The notes under the pieces were generated by a model. It was not told where the DNA came from, made no database searches, and saw only the letters and a list, made by a program, of their open reading frames with translations. Positions 20,766 to 29,428 of a stretch of DNA of 46,600 nucleotides are shown here, piece by piece. Each line of letters opens with the position of its first letter. The stretch's first letter is position 1. Position numbers and translations under genes: made by a program. This DNA is from a virus. The stretch is from IMG/VR virus record IMGVR_UViG_3300036766_001200, positions 1 to 46,600 of that record; one strand, given 5' to 3'.

Positions 20766-20851
20766 GGGAAAAATTTACAAAATGCTAAAATCTTGAAATA
20801 TAAGGACTTACAGCGAAAAATTGCGCAATTCTGGGCGGCAAAAACGCCTTG

Positions 20852-21415
20852 TTAGCGGGCAAGTCTTAAGGTGACATACGCTATAGTTCCGCCGATGACA
20901 GCACCTGTGACAACCTTCTGAATGGTCTCCCAGGTTGATCGCGGCGTGAGAACGATTTTCTCTTTCTCCACCGTTACGGTTCGGATTTTTTCGGGTGGCG
21001 GGAAATGAGTGTAGGTAAATCTCTCGACGGCAGGCCAATAGGTTACGTTCAGACTGCCGAGTGCGGGAGTCTCAAAAGTTGCAGTTTTTGGGCTTAAAAG
21101 GCGGAAAATCAGTGTGTCCTTGTTCTGGATAACCGATTTGAGGGAGTCTATGGCTTTCTGGTAGGCTTCTGTTACAGGCACCGGATTTGCGCCTATGTTG
21201 CCCGTGGTGGGTTTAATCGGGACGTACTGGACGATTGTATCCCTCCTTACCTCTTTATATGCGCCAGCGGCGATTTCTGTGCGCCATTTTGTGTCGGTTT
21301 TTTCCTCGCCATCGTAGCAGCCCTTGAAATATCCAACCGTCGCGCCGAGAATTAGAGCAAGAACCCCAATAACAATTTCTTGAAAATATTGGCGAATCTT
21401 GTCAATCATTGCCAT
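20852..21415 (-). CDS. Membrane protein next to lysozyme, spanin-like
   Basis: A 187-residue protein with an N-terminal membrane helix (IVIGVLALILGATVGYFKG), a periplasm-sized middle of about 120 residues and a second hydrophobic helix near the end (VVTGAVIGGTIAYVTL). It overlaps the lysozyme gene by 10 bases. The position suggests an envelope-disrupting role like that of an i-spanin, but true i-spanins have one helix, so this is only a candidate. Confidence 0.6.
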   Translation of the reverse strand: MAMIDKIRQYFQEIVIGVLALILGATVGYFKGCYDGEEKTDTKWRTEIAAGAYKEVRRDTIVQYVPIKPTTGNIGANPVPVTEAYQKAIDSLKSVIQNKDTLIFRLLSPKTATFETPALGSLNVTYWPAVERFTYTHFPPPEKIRTVTVEKEKIVLTPRSTWETIQKVVTGAVIGGTIAYVTLRLAR

Positions 21416-21849
21416 TGTCCCGTCAGCAACTGTTGAGCAAGCCTCTGAGCTCTTGGGCCAACTTGTTGCGTATATTTGGAGTCAAGCAGGTGCTTAGCCG
21501 CGTTCGTCCAATTCCCCTGTTCTATCGCGGCCAGCATCTTCGGAAACGCCAACAAGCCGTCAGTCCGCAGGTTGAAGCACATGTTCAGGAGAACGCCCTG
21601 ACGCGCATCGTCAAGGTTTTTGAAGAACGGAATGTTGGCGGTACACCATCCATGAACTCTCCGAAGATCATTCTCAAGAAGATAGTCAATTTCGTCTTGA
21701 GACAGCCCTCCGCCCCTACGTTTGTCGATCAGCCTGCCGACTCCAATCGTCCAGTATCCAAGCGAATCCTGATAAGCATAGGATTTACAGCCCTCATCTC
21801 TCGTAAGCTGTGCTTTGATATCCTGCGGTAATTTTTGTTCGGTGTCCAT
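21406..21849 (-). CDS. Endolysin, T4-type lysozyme (GH24)
   Basis: A 147-residue muramidase that cuts the glycan strands of peptidoglycan. The catalytic triad Glu19, Asp28 and Thr34 has the T4 spacing (E-8-D-5-T) within RDEGCKSYAYQDSLGYWTIG. Later GVLLNMCFNL and the C-terminal GPRAQRLAQQLLTGQW are typical of the family. The start at 21849 is chosen for AAGG five bases upstream; there is no signal peptide, so release needs a holin. The frame runs upstream to 21900 without a better start. Confidence 0.93.
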   Translation of the reverse strand: MDTEQKLPQDIKAQLTRDEGCKSYAYQDSLGYWTIGVGRLIDKRRGGGLSQDEIDYLLENDLRRVHGWCTANIPFFKNLDDARQGVLLNMCFNLRTDGLLAFPKMLAAIEQGNWTNAAKHLLDSKYTQQVGPRAQRLAQQLLTGQWQ

Positions 21850-22000
21850 CTCGCCTTCTCCAATATTCTTGTTCTTTTCTTGCCCTCTCTGGAAAATCAC
21901 GTTTGAGGGAGGTGTCCATCGTCAGCATGTCGCCGGTGCAGTGTTCGCTAAATTCGTTCAGCGGACATGACATTCGTGTCAGTTTTTGTTCAGCGTTCAT
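21794..22000 (-). CDS. Possible small Cys-containing protein, 68 aa
   Basis: A frame starting MNAEQKLTRMSCPLNEFSEH followed by CTGD; the C-x8-H-C spacing could bind a metal. It overlaps the lysozyme start by 56 bases, and its first residues resemble the lysozyme's (MDTEQKL). There is no Shine-Dalgarno, only an A-rich leader. It may be a small gene or the relic of a duplicated start. Low confidence. Confidence 0.4.
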   Translation of the reverse strand: MNAEQKLTRMSCPLNEFSEHCTGDMLTMDTSLKRDFPERARKEQEYWRRRDGHRTKITAGYQSTAYER

Positions 22001-22032
22001 TTTTTTTGAACAAGGCTAAATTTAGAGAACCA

Positions 22033-22278
22033 TTACGGTGTGTCCCGAAGAACAAAACGCACATACAATTTCCGCAGCGTATCGGGGTCGATTTTACCCC
22101 ATCCCATCTTCTCCCAGAGTGGAACCAGCCTCGGATACGGCACGGGCCTTTGTCCCTCGCGACCCCTTCTCAAAAATTTAGTCTGTGCTTCGGTAATATC
22201 CTCTACATACCTGGGTTTTCTCAACTTCTCCATCTCGGCTAATACTTCATCCAGAGTAATATCTTTGGGTTTGCTCAT
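22033..22278 (-). CDS. Hypothetical protein, 81 aa
   Basis: Not recognised. AAGGAGG precedes the ATG, and the start overlaps the metallophosphatase stop by four bases. The product is basic and helical; WEKMGWGKIDPDTLRKLYVR looks like a small nucleic-acid-binding module. Confidence 0.65.
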   Translation of the reverse strand: MSKPKDITLDEVLAEMEKLRKPRYVEDITEAQTKFLRRGREGQRPVPYPRLVPLWEKMGWGKIDPDTLRKLYVRFVLRDTP

Positions 22279-23105
22279 AGTCGTACCTCCTTCGGGCGTG
22301 TTATGTTCCAGACTTTCGATCTTGTGAAAACCGAATCTTCATCGCCGTGCCTGATCAAGACACCACCGATTTGGGGCATTGAAGATCGACCCAACGAGAA
22401 GCGATATGTATGCGGAACTTTCAGCTGCCAGGCTGGAGTTACGAGAGAAATTCCATACCCGTTTTGCGTGGGCACACGCGTCTCAATGGCTCGGTGTCGG
22501 TGACTACGGACAATAACATCCGGTGGCTGATTGTGCCATCTGCCGGCATCTACAAGAGATTCGATGAATTCCTTGTACGGCGCGGTGGATTCGTAGTTCG
22601 CGGATTGCGTTGTTCCTATATGGTGCGAAAAATGAATCAGGCAACCGTTCAGTCTCATCCAGAGTTCCCATCTCGCATAGTTCCCGATTTCATCGGGAAT
22701 CGCTCCCAGAGATTTGGCCAATGCTTCCTCGATCTGGCCGCTCTCGCCAACGTGCGCTTCGGTGCCTCGGATATGATAGTAACCAGCGCATTTCTTCGCC
22801 TTAACGCGCGACTCAAGAACCACCTTAGCAATACCAACTTGGTCGGTTAGATTCTGCGTGATCTGGGTAACACTATCGTGATGCTTTCCGTCAATGGCAT
22901 CCCCATTGTGGACAATGATGTATGGCTCGTTTTTGGTTACGACAGGCACCCACTCATCCCAAAAGTACAACCACATCTTCCAGAGTTTCTTCTGTAGGTC
23001 GGAGGGTTCATAAGAGCCACCGCTGTCTAACCGACAGGATGGCGGGCAAAGTCCAAGCTGACAACCGCAGTGGGTATCTGAAATTACGATGATGTTACGT
23101 ACCAT
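22275..23105 (-). CDS. Calcineurin-like metallophosphatase
   Basis: A 276-residue protein with the metal-binding motifs of the metallophosphoesterase superfamily: D10 and H12 in SDTHCG, HNGDAID (66-72), GTEAH (114-118) in place of GNHE, SHH (160-162) and SHRHR (201-205). Such phage enzymes hydrolyse phosphodiesters or nucleotides; the substrate cannot be told. It stands in the lysis region but is more likely an independent accessory enzyme. Translation is probably coupled with the preceding 65-residue gene, which it overlaps. Confidence 0.9.
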   Translation of the reverse strand: MVRNIIVISDTHCGCQLGLCPPSCRLDSGGSYEPSDLQKKLWKMWLYFWDEWVPVVTKNEPYIIVHNGDAIDGKHHDSVTQITQNLTDQVGIAKVVLESRVKAKKCAGYYHIRGTEAHVGESGQIEEALAKSLGAIPDEIGNYARWELWMRLNGCLIHFSHHIGTTQSANYESTAPYKEFIESLVDAGRWHNQPPDVIVRSHRHRAIETRVPTQNGYGISLVTPAWQLKVPHTYRFSLGRSSMPQIGGVLIRHGDEDSVFTRSKVWNITRPKEVRL

Positions 23106-23292
23106 CTTGTTTCTTTCTCTGTTGTTCTTTGATAGCTTCGCGCTTTTGTCTGCGTTCGAAACTGAGTCTCAGTCCCTTGCCAGACGGAACCTCATAGCCG
23201 CACTCCTTCATGCGGTCGCAAAATGCGTAGACGTGAGGCTTGACGTCGGGCGGGCAGACTTCAAGAAATGTAAGAAGGGGATTGATGTTCAT
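23095..23292 (-). CDS. Hypothetical protein, 65 aa
   Basis: MNINPLLTFLEVCPPDVKPH... starts at an ATG overlapping the stop of a 29-residue membrane protein (ATGA). The C-terminus is very basic (ERRQKREAIKEQQRKKQ). A TTG start at 23361 in the same frame is possible but would overlap the small gene. Unknown function. Confidence 0.62.
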   Translation of the reverse strand: MNINPLLTFLEVCPPDVKPHVYAFCDRMKECGYEVPSGKGLRLSFERRQKREAIKEQQRKKQDGT

Positions 23293-23378
23293 TTTTTGAT
23301 CCGTGGAATTGTCATCCGCAGAAAGGCGTAGCCGAAAGCAACAATCACCAGGATTCTCCAAAGATCAGAAGCATCCAT
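23289..23378 (-). CDS. Very small membrane protein, 29 aa
   Basis: MDASDLWRILVIVAFGYAFL then RMTIPRIKK: one membrane helix with a basic C-terminus, and a stop overlapping the next ATG. The Shine-Dalgarno is weak. Small phage membrane peptides of this form often serve as holin or antiholin parts or envelope modulators; here only the topology supports that. Confidence 0.55.
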   Translation of the reverse strand: MDASDLWRILVIVAFGYAFLRMTIPRIKK

Positions 23379-23488
23379 TTGTGTAATCTTTCGCGGATGG
23401 GGACGTTTTCTGTCCACTTTTGAAATCAATAGAACCAACTCGCGGTATATCTGTGGCACATTGGGGCAAACGTGCCGTTGCTATACAA

Positions 23489-24004
23489 TCATCTTGTCCA
23501 AGCGAGTCCCTGGTCAAGCCAAATCGTCCGTCGTGATTCGTCGCCCTTACCCAAGATTGCTCGAAATCGGAATCCAAAGCGATAGAAAATGGTCGATGTC
23601 CCAGGGGGAATGGAAAACTCGTTCGACGTGTTTAGATAGACGTAATCCTTGTTCGCGAGCAGTGTGTCCGTCTTTCCCTCCACGCCGTCGAGCAATGAAG
23701 CCTTGAGTTTAGTACCGAACACATTGTCAACCGAAATAACATCGGCACTGTCGGCTTTTGCCCTTTCCGAGGTAAAGTAGAGCCTTACGATCGATTCTGG
23801 GCCGATCAAGTTTTTGTCCGAGAGAATAGTACCGAGGGTGAAAAGCAGGTAAATGCCGGTCTCGCGAGAACTCAGATTGAAGTTGATCGAGTGCATGATA
23901 ACCGGCACATCGGGCGTCTGTGGTGGTATGGGTGAAACAGCAACGCCGTTAGTTTTGCATCCGATCAACAATGGCAAAATCAGAAAGCCTAAGATTGTTC
24001 GCAT
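23489..24004 (-). CDS. Lipoprotein 2, 171 aa
   Basis: The N-terminus MRTILGFLILPLLIGC is a lipoprotein signal with the lipobox LIGC (Cys16). The mature part is beta-rich (FSIPPGTSTIFYRFGFRFRA). It starts inside the last 56 bases of the preceding lipoprotein gene. Two tandem lipoproteins before the lysozyme could be structural fibre-associated proteins, superinfection-exclusion factors or o-spanin-like parts. Confidence 0.78.
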   Translation of the reverse strand: MRTILGFLILPLLIGCKTNGVAVSPIPPQTPDVPVIMHSINFNLSSRETGIYLLFTLGTILSDKNLIGPESIVRLYFTSERAKADSADVISVDNVFGTKLKASLLDGVEGKTDTLLANKDYVYLNTSNEFSIPPGTSTIFYRFGFRFRAILGKGDESRRTIWLDQGLAWTR

Positions 24005-24539
24005 TTGATCCCTCCCAGCGGTACTCTTTGGAAACCGTTCCGTGGAATACTTCGAGACTTATTCTCGTGAACGGATATTGAGACCGCGGATTGTAGATGT
24101 AGTAGGGAATGTAAAGAAAAAGCTGTCCGTAGCCTTTCAAGCCATAGCCGTCGGGCACATCCTCCTCTTTTGCGGGAAGAAACGAGAATTCCTTGACGAG
24201 CCTGTATCTCCACTTTCCCGCGGGAGCATCCACGCCTCCGACCAAACCAAATTGACCGTCGTAGATTTTTCCCGGAACATCCGCGGCCAAGTCTTGCCAA
24301 TAGAAATACCGCTTAAGTTGCCACCGGATTGTGAGCCGTTCAGTTGTCTTGTTCCAAACATCCCCGATCCAAAATTGTTCCTCGGTGATTGAATTTGAGG
24401 TGACTGAATCTACGTTTGTAACGTTCCAGAGTGTGAAGTCTATGGGATTGACGGACGTTTCAGGGAGCACGCTGATGATATCGCCCGACCGTTGACATCC
24501 GGCCAGAATAAACACCGAGATCAAAAATAATGTCCTCAT
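23949..24539 (-). CDS. Lipoprotein 1, 196 aa
   Basis: MRTLFLISVFILAGC is a clear lipoprotein signal with Cys15. The start at 24539 is chosen for GAGGAGG seven bases upstream, and the frame to 24581 lacks a signal. The mature part is rich in aromatic beta segments (WQLKRYFYWQDLAADVPGKI). It overlaps the next lipoprotein gene by 56 bases, so the pair is translated together. Not homologous by eye to known o-spanins, which are much shorter. Confidence 0.78.
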   Translation of the reverse strand: MRTLFLISVFILAGCQRSGDIISVLPETSVNPIDFTLWNVTNVDSVTSNSITEEQFWIGDVWNKTTERLTIRWQLKRYFYWQDLAADVPGKIYDGQFGLVGGVDAPAGKWRYRLVKEFSFLPAKEEDVPDGYGLKGYGQLFLYIPYYIYNPRSQYPFTRISLEVFHGTVSKEYRWEGSNANNLRLSDFAIVDRMQN

Positions 24540-24561
24540 CACGTAGCCTCCTCTCGAATAG

Positions 24562-24999
24562 TCAAAGAAGCCAAACAACAATCGCTATCGTATAGGTGAA
24601 AAGAACAAGATAAAGATAAGGAACGAATTGCCCGAAGATACGGAACCCACCGAAGCCTCCTGTAATCCAGTCCTTCGCATCAAGCGTGTCAAAGGGATTC
24701 TTGATCCAGTACGAAATGTCCTCAACGAAAGCCCAAGTGGGAATCAGAAACACAATCCCGGGCGCGTGTCCAGCGAGTCCAGCTAATAATGTGTCGAGTC
24801 CGAGTGCGAGGATAAGTACTTCGAGGAACATCGGAAGGTGGTATCCCTTTGTGAAGAGCCTGAGAAAGTCGGGAGGCCCCAAACTGAGCTCCTTGTCGCC
24901 GAACAGAAACTTTTCTGTCCTGCCGCGGATGATGGCGGTCAAGAAGAATATGGTAAGTGCAAGCCCTACGGCAACAGCTTGACTAAGCTGGTTTTTCAT
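24562..24999 (-). CDS. Multi-helix membrane protein
   Basis: A 145-residue protein with about four hydrophobic helices (AVAVGLALTIFFLTAIIRG, then FLEVLILALGLDTLLAGLAG, GIVFLIPTWAFVEDI, and VPYLYLVLFTYTIAIVVWLL at the end). The ATG at 24999 has GGAGG five bases upstream. Possible holin or antiholin by topology and place before the lysis genes, but it could be an unrelated envelope protein. Confidence 0.7.
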   Translation of the reverse strand: MKNQLSQAVAVGLALTIFFLTAIIRGRTEKFLFGDKELSLGPPDFLRLFTKGYHLPMFLEVLILALGLDTLLAGLAGHAPGIVFLIPTWAFVEDISYWIKNPFDTLDAKDWITGGFGGFRIFGQFVPYLYLVLFTYTIAIVVWLL

Positions 25000-25036
25000 T
25001 GCTACCTCCATAATTAAGGAAAGATGCAATACAAAA

Positions 25037-25291
25037 TCAACCCTGTGGACTTCCGCCGTTCCCGTTTCCAGCCATGATGTCGGTCTTCTTACTTGACCCT
25101 AAACTCGACCCGAAGAAATAGTTCCATACCGAGGCTGCTCCACCGCCTACAAGCGCGCCCAGGCATAGCATCACCGCGTCTTTGTTTCCGGCGGGAATCT
25201 CATGCGTCACTATTAATCCCACAATCCCAAACGCGCCCAAGACGAGAACCGCGCCGAGAATGTACTGGTAAATCTCTTTGAATTTGTTCAT
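25037..25291 (-). CDS. Holin-like two-helix membrane protein
   Basis: An 84-residue protein with two membrane helices (ILGAVLVLGAFGIVGLIVTH and VMLCLGALVGGGAASVWNYF) and a charged, glycine-rich tail (SSKKTDIMAGNGNGG). Size and topology match many class II holins. It overlaps the next upstream gene by four bases and lies at the start of the lysis region. Confidence 0.72.
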   Translation of the reverse strand: MNKFKEIYQYILGAVLVLGAFGIVGLIVTHEIPAGNKDAVMLCLGALVGGGAASVWNYFFGSSLGSSKKTDIMAGNGNGGSPQG

Positions 25292-25656
25292 CGCTTCCTC
25301 CCATTTGATAATTGCCTTCGCAAATCCTTCTGATCTTCCCTCAGTTCTTTGATCAGCTCCTTGATCTCCAATAGTGTCTGCTTTATCTCTGCACGTTCCA
25401 CCCTGCTTTCCGCTTCGGAGATGTTGATTGCAACGGTTTGTTTGTCCAGTTCCGCGGTCTTGGTCTTTACCGTGTCAACATCGCTTCTCAATGCGCCGTA
25501 TCCAATCAGGCCCGCGGCGGCCAATGGTATCATCGGTAAAAGCAACTTCAGCCATCCATTTGGTTCGCCCTTGTGTTCGATAACCGCGATGTCTGGCGAC
25601 CCGTTGTTATCCAAGTCGATCAGTTTGGGCGTCTTTTTGAACAATGGAATTTTCAT
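25288..25656 (-). CDS. Membrane-anchored coiled-coil protein
   Basis: A 122-residue protein with three parts: an N-terminal segment LIDLDNNGSPDIAV that carries a DxDxNGxxD calcium-type loop, one membrane helix (LLLPMIPLAAAGLIGYGAL), and a long heptad coiled coil (VERAEIKQTLLEIKELIKEL) ending in a basic tail. The calcium-like loop is unusual for such a small phage protein. Could be a holin-associated or spanin-like protein. Confidence 0.7.
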   Translation of the reverse strand: MKIPLFKKTPKLIDLDNNGSPDIAVIEHKGEPNGWLKLLLPMIPLAAAGLIGYGALRSDVDTVKTKTAELDKQTVAINISEAESRVERAEIKQTLLEIKELIKELREDQKDLRRQLSNGRKR

Positions 25657-25668
25657 TGTGTCATCTCG

Positions 25669-25908
25669 CTAGTCGTTCGGCTTTTCCTTGATCGCCTCCA
25701 AACTAACAACCTTCGCGGTGCGTTTCTCGTCTGGTAGTGTAACGGGAAGCACCTTTATCTGAAATGTCGCTATTCCAATCTGCGTACTGATCTCCTGAAG
25801 CTGATTGCGAAGCTCCTGAATCCTACGTTGATGGTAAAAAAGCTCCATCTGAATTTGCAGGATGGCTTGCTCAACAGCGGGATTGAGATCTTTGTTTTGA
25901 TCTGACAT
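25669..25908 (-). CDS. Coiled-coil protein, 79 aa
   Basis: Helical (VEQAILQIQMELFYHQRRIQ), probably a coiled coil, with a charged C-terminus. The start MSDQNKDL at 25908 has ACGGAGG six bases upstream, while the earlier start at 25932 overlaps the fibre gene. Position between fibre and lysis genes suggests a tail-fibre chaperone, which is inference. Confidence 0.66.
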   Translation of the reverse strand: MSDQNKDLNPAVEQAILQIQMELFYHQRRIQELRNQLQEISTQIGIATFQIKVLPVTLPDEKRTAKVVSLEAIKEKPND

Positions 25909-25919
25909 TTTTGCCTCCG

Positions 25920-27569
25920 TCATGAATAACACGCTACGTCAAATGTCACGCCATTAAGCGTGATGGTTCGTTTCAAAGTTGGATTGGTTGCGGCACTTGA
26001 GCTTCCAGCATTTGAAACCTCCGTTCCGTGTTTACCGTCAAGTTTGTCTGAATCAAGGCCGGTTGCAAAACCAGTGCTATGGGCTATCGAAATCATTGTA
26101 GTGCCAGCAATACTTGTAAGAAAATCTGTCGTATCACCGCGAATCTGGAGATTCCCACCTTCAAGCACCAGATTCCAATAGGTGTTGTTTGTTACACGCA
26201 ATCTGAAATAATGGTCGGCGGAAATGTTAAAGTACTCATTTATACCACTTGCTTCACCTGCGATATATCCAGCTTGATACCATGCTCCAACCCAATCGTA
26301 AAGTGTAACTTGGCCGTTGTCGATCTTAACCTTACTACTGGAACCAGCCTTCTCAATTACCGCGTCACCCATATACACAGAGCCAGCCTGCGTCACCCTG
26401 AACGGCGCGCTCCCTCTGTTCGCGTAGGTGCTCCCCGCCCAGATCCGGATCGCCAAATCTCCCGATCCCTCGCCCGTCAAGCCCGCCGTGTTCGTGCTGC
26501 CGGAGCTCGCAACGATGTTCCCTCCCAGGATCGAGTTGCCCGTGATGTTTGGCGCTCTGATCTCCGTGCTGTCGAGGTAGGTTGATTGGATGTACCCCGG
26601 CACATCCCCGAGCGCCACTAGATTTGTCGGCCGACCGGTTACGTTTGACCCCCAGTCCGCTCCTACCGTCGCGTTGTCCTGCGGCTTGCCCGAACCTGTG
26701 ACGTATGACCACTCTACAGAGCTTCCAGGCCCAAGAATGATTTTCCCGCCGTCGAGATAGATGTTGTCTTTGGCGTAGAGGCCGTATCCCTGAAGTTGTC
26801 CAAATGTCGGGTGATTGATCCCCGTTAACTTGCCGAGCCGAACCTTGATCGTGGCGAGCGTTCCGAGGTCGGAGTACGACTTCACTCCGTCGATGACATC
26901 TTCGTAGGGAGCATTGGTATCGTCTGCGGTCAGGTAGATGGAGCCCTGTCGCGTTGTGTCTGTTGTGTTGCCAAAACGAACAAACTCGATGCCCTCGCCA
27001 AAACCTGCAAGGTATTCCTCGCCGTCAAGAATCGCGACCGTTGCCTCACCTTCGGCATCGAGCACAACTACCTCGCCGATGACTCTATACACAAGCAGCT
27101 TCCCACCGGCGGCATCATAGTCCACCCTCTGGGCAAGCACGAGATCGTGCAGCATAAAACCTGGGCCACCGACCTCAAACGTAAATTTGTATCCAGGACC
27201 AGACCACGCGAAACCACCGAAAGTAATCCCACCCGAGCCGGTGATAACCTTCGTAAATGCTACATCAGCTGCTCCGCCGAAAGCGATGTTGCCACCGACG
27301 GGCTCCGCAATGCCGAAGCTCACGTCTGCTGAACCGCCGAATGTAATGCCTCCAGAAGGGAGAATGATCCTCGTAAACGCAACATTCGCCGATCCACCGA
27401 ACGTTATACCGCCCGATCCTACCGGAGCGGTGGTGAACGCGAGGTCAGCAGACCCGCCGAATGCAATACCGCCGGAGGCGATAAACTCCAGCACGACCGG
27501 CAACGTCGCGACTCGCCATCGTCGGGAACGTGGTGCGTGATCAAACGGACGTCTGAATACCCAGCTCAT
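25920..27569 (-). CDS. Tail fibre protein with GGITFGGSA repeats
   Basis: A 549-residue fibre candidate. Residues about 30-130 contain five or six near-repeats of GGITFGGSADVAFT, encoded by DNA repeats between about 27200 and 27490. The middle is beta-rich with GDxxIxxxG-like elements and QGYGLYAKDNIYLDGGKIIL, typical of collar and stalk segments. The C-terminus has DSDKLDGKHGTEVSN, the D-x-L-D-G-x-H motif of many phage fibres. Likely a receptor-binding protein. The last large gene of the tail operon. Confidence 0.8.
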   Translation of the reverse strand: MSWVFRRPFDHAPRSRRWRVATLPVVLEFIASGGIAFGGSADLAFTTAPVGSGGITFGGSANVAFTRIILPSGGITFGGSADVSFGIAEPVGGNIAFGGAADVAFTKVITGSGGITFGGFAWSGPGYKFTFEVGGPGFMLHDLVLAQRVDYDAAGGKLLVYRVIGEVVVLDAEGEATVAILDGEEYLAGFGEGIEFVRFGNTTDTTRQGSIYLTADDTNAPYEDVIDGVKSYSDLGTLATIKVRLGKLTGINHPTFGQLQGYGLYAKDNIYLDGGKIILGPGSSVEWSYVTGSGKPQDNATVGADWGSNVTGRPTNLVALGDVPGYIQSTYLDSTEIRAPNITGNSILGGNIVASSGSTNTAGLTGEGSGDLAIRIWAGSTYANRGSAPFRVTQAGSVYMGDAVIEKAGSSSKVKIDNGQVTLYDWVGAWYQAGYIAGEASGINEYFNISADHYFRLRVTNNTYWNLVLEGGNLQIRGDTTDFLTSIAGTTMISIAHSTGFATGLDSDKLDGKHGTEVSNAGSSSAATNPTLKRTITLNGVTFDVACYS

Positions 27570-27580
27570 AGTTGGTCAGC

Positions 27581-28042
27581 CTAGAGTTCTTCGACTACAA
27601 CGACTCCAGACATCGTGGTCGACGCGGCTGGAGCATTTTCAAGACCGACGACAATCGCCTCGGCTTGGCGCGCAGTGATACGTCCCTCTGGGGTCGGAAA
27701 ATAATTCCAGCCATTCAAGGCGTTTTGTCCTTCGCTCCAGAGTGTGACCGATGTTCCGCCCGTCGCCCTGGTCGTATTGTTTGCCTCTGCCACGAAACCA
27801 GCCGCGGCGTCGTTTGCGCTGAGCGGTTGAGGCGTTGGCGCACTTCCGCCCGAACCGCTCGTGTAAGCACCACTGAATCGCTTGATCGTGAAACGAAGCT
27901 GATCAGATGTCTCTGAGGCTCCGTTGGTGATGACGATTTGGTGAATCTTAATCGGCTTGTCGTCTGCCGGTGTTAGCTCAAAGAAGTCTTGAGCCGCGGC
28001 AACGGCAACGCCATCAAAGGATACTGTGTACATTCTGCCCAT
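27581..28042 (-). CDS. Minor tail or decoration protein, 153 aa
   Basis: A beta-rich protein with RIT...AEAIVVGLENAPAASTTMSG and KIHQIVITNGASETSDQ, a pattern seen in small virion proteins that bind near fibres. AAGGAG precedes the ATG. The assignment as structural comes from its position between fibre genes and its composition (few Cys, many Thr/Ser/Ala). Confidence 0.62.
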   Translation of the reverse strand: MGRMYTVSFDGVAVAAAQDFFELTPADDKPIKIHQIVITNGASETSDQLRFTIKRFSGAYTSGSGGSAPTPQPLSANDAAAGFVAEANNTTRATGGTSVTLWSEGQNALNGWNYFPTPEGRITARQAEAIVVGLENAPAASTTMSGVVVVEEL

Positions 28043-28054
28043 TGAAGTCTCTCC

Positions 28055-29428
28055 TTACATACGATAGTGAGGTTTGCTGATTTGGTTGCGATTCCAAAAA
28101 CTGAACCCAGGCACATAATCGACTGCGAGATATGGATCGTTTGAAGTTCCAGCTTGCTCAGAGCAATAGATGTTGTAGTAATTTGAGAGACCAGCCTGCC
28201 ACGTCGGTGCACTGTTATCGAGGTCCCGCTTTAATCGAGCGGCAATCTGTGTGACTCCCGTCTTGTTGATATTGGAAAGGCCAGTAGCGTTCAATGCAAA
28301 CGCGGTGTACGCGACTGTCGAGACGTTTGCATAAAGAACATCCGATGCCTGTCTGACGCCGGAGTAGTTCCCAATCGCATAGCCAGCGGTGGTATAATGA
28401 TCAAGGCCAATGCCATCTCCGCCTAAGTCATCTCCTTTCCCACTACAATAGAGATATTGCGTTGCTCCCGTGATCATCGCGTCGAGACCGAGAAGAGAAG
28501 TATCTTCTGGAAAGACCAATCGATGAAAATTTTCATACCGAGAGCTTGTGTAACTTGCTGACAGAAGCAGTACAACCGTGCTGGATGTTATGTCATAACC
28601 CGTCTGCGCGCCACTCCGAATATTCGACCAAGTTTCATCTACACCACGCCGATAGTAGACGCCATCGCCAGCGCCCGCGTAGAAACTTGTTGTCAAGTCT
28701 GTCTCCAACCAAGCACCGACACCAACGAAGGTGCGATCAATGAAGTCTTGGGGAATCATCTTCCGCAACCACACTTGATTCCCGCGCTGAAAGAATTGCA
28801 ACTCGACGTCCACAACCTCGCCATGATGATTCCACGCCCGCGGCCGTCTGATCCACGAGAGCCGACCGTCCGAATGGAATAAACCCTGCCTGCCTTTGAT
28901 CGATTGGCTTGCCTCTTTGGTGAGATCGAAGTCGGTGATCCCATCCGAGAACTTCACACCTGCAGAAGCAATCACCTGGAACTCAACCACATTCGAGAGA
29001 GGCTTTCGCTCGAAATGGAAAATCTTGGCAAGCGAATTGTTACGCGCCTCAACAATCTGATGCCCACCTGGTTGAAGGATGTTGGGCCAGATGAGTGCTT
29101 TCTGAATCAAACCGAACGCCGATCCTCCGTACGATCGCGCCTGAACTCTGTTGGGGTTTGGCAGACGGAACTCAAGTGAGTGATCGACGTCGAAGAAACG
29201 AACATCTCCGTAAAGACCGATCTCGGCCTCGTAAGAAGCCTTAGTCATTTGGAAGCTCTGCGACATGGGATTGAACTCCAATGTGGTGTCGATGTCGCGA
29301 AAACTGCCATCTTTCAGCGCATCATCACGAAAGTGGATATGCCCGACGTGCGCCTCAAGGCGATGAATTCCGTTGCCAAGATCAAATTGCTTGGCCGTCG
29401 CCGACCGCTTTTCCATCAATTCTCGCAT
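28055..29428 (-). CDS. Large tail or baseplate protein, 457 aa
   Basis: A beta-rich 457-residue protein with many aromatic and Asn/Ser residues and a C-terminal half that resembles DNRLRE-type or carbohydrate-binding beta-sandwich domains (SVVLLL-like strands, then YTSSRYENFHRLVFPEDTSL). The start shares bases with the upstream stop (TAATG). Probably a distal tail or adsorption protein by position; the resemblance is general. Confidence 0.68.
   Translation of the reverse strand: MRELMEKRSATAKQFDLGNGIHRLEAHVGHIHFRDDALKDGSFRDIDTTLEFNPMSQSFQMTKASYEAEIGLYGDVRFFDVDHSLEFRLPNPNRVQARSYGGSAFGLIQKALIWPNILQPGGHQIVEARNNSLAKIFHFERKPLSNVVEFQVIASAGVKFSDGITDFDLTKEASQSIKGRQGLFHSDGRLSWIRRPRAWNHHGEVVDVELQFFQRGNQVWLRKMIPQDFIDRTFVGVGAWLETDLTTSFYAGAGDGVYYRRGVDETWSNIRSGAQTGYDITSSTVVLLLSASYTSSRYENFHRLVFPEDTSLLGLDAMITGATQYLYCSGKGDDLGGDGIGLDHYTTAGYAIGNYSGVRQASDVLYANVSTVAYTAFALNATGLSNINKTGVTQIAARLKRDLDNSAPTWQAGLSNYYNIYCSEQAGTSNDPYLAVDYVPGFSFWNRNQISKPHYRM

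Noticed and set aside
23365-23577. A 70-codon minus-strand frame
   Set aside because: It overlaps the lipoprotein gene end and a small hairpin, has no start signal and no protein-like features.
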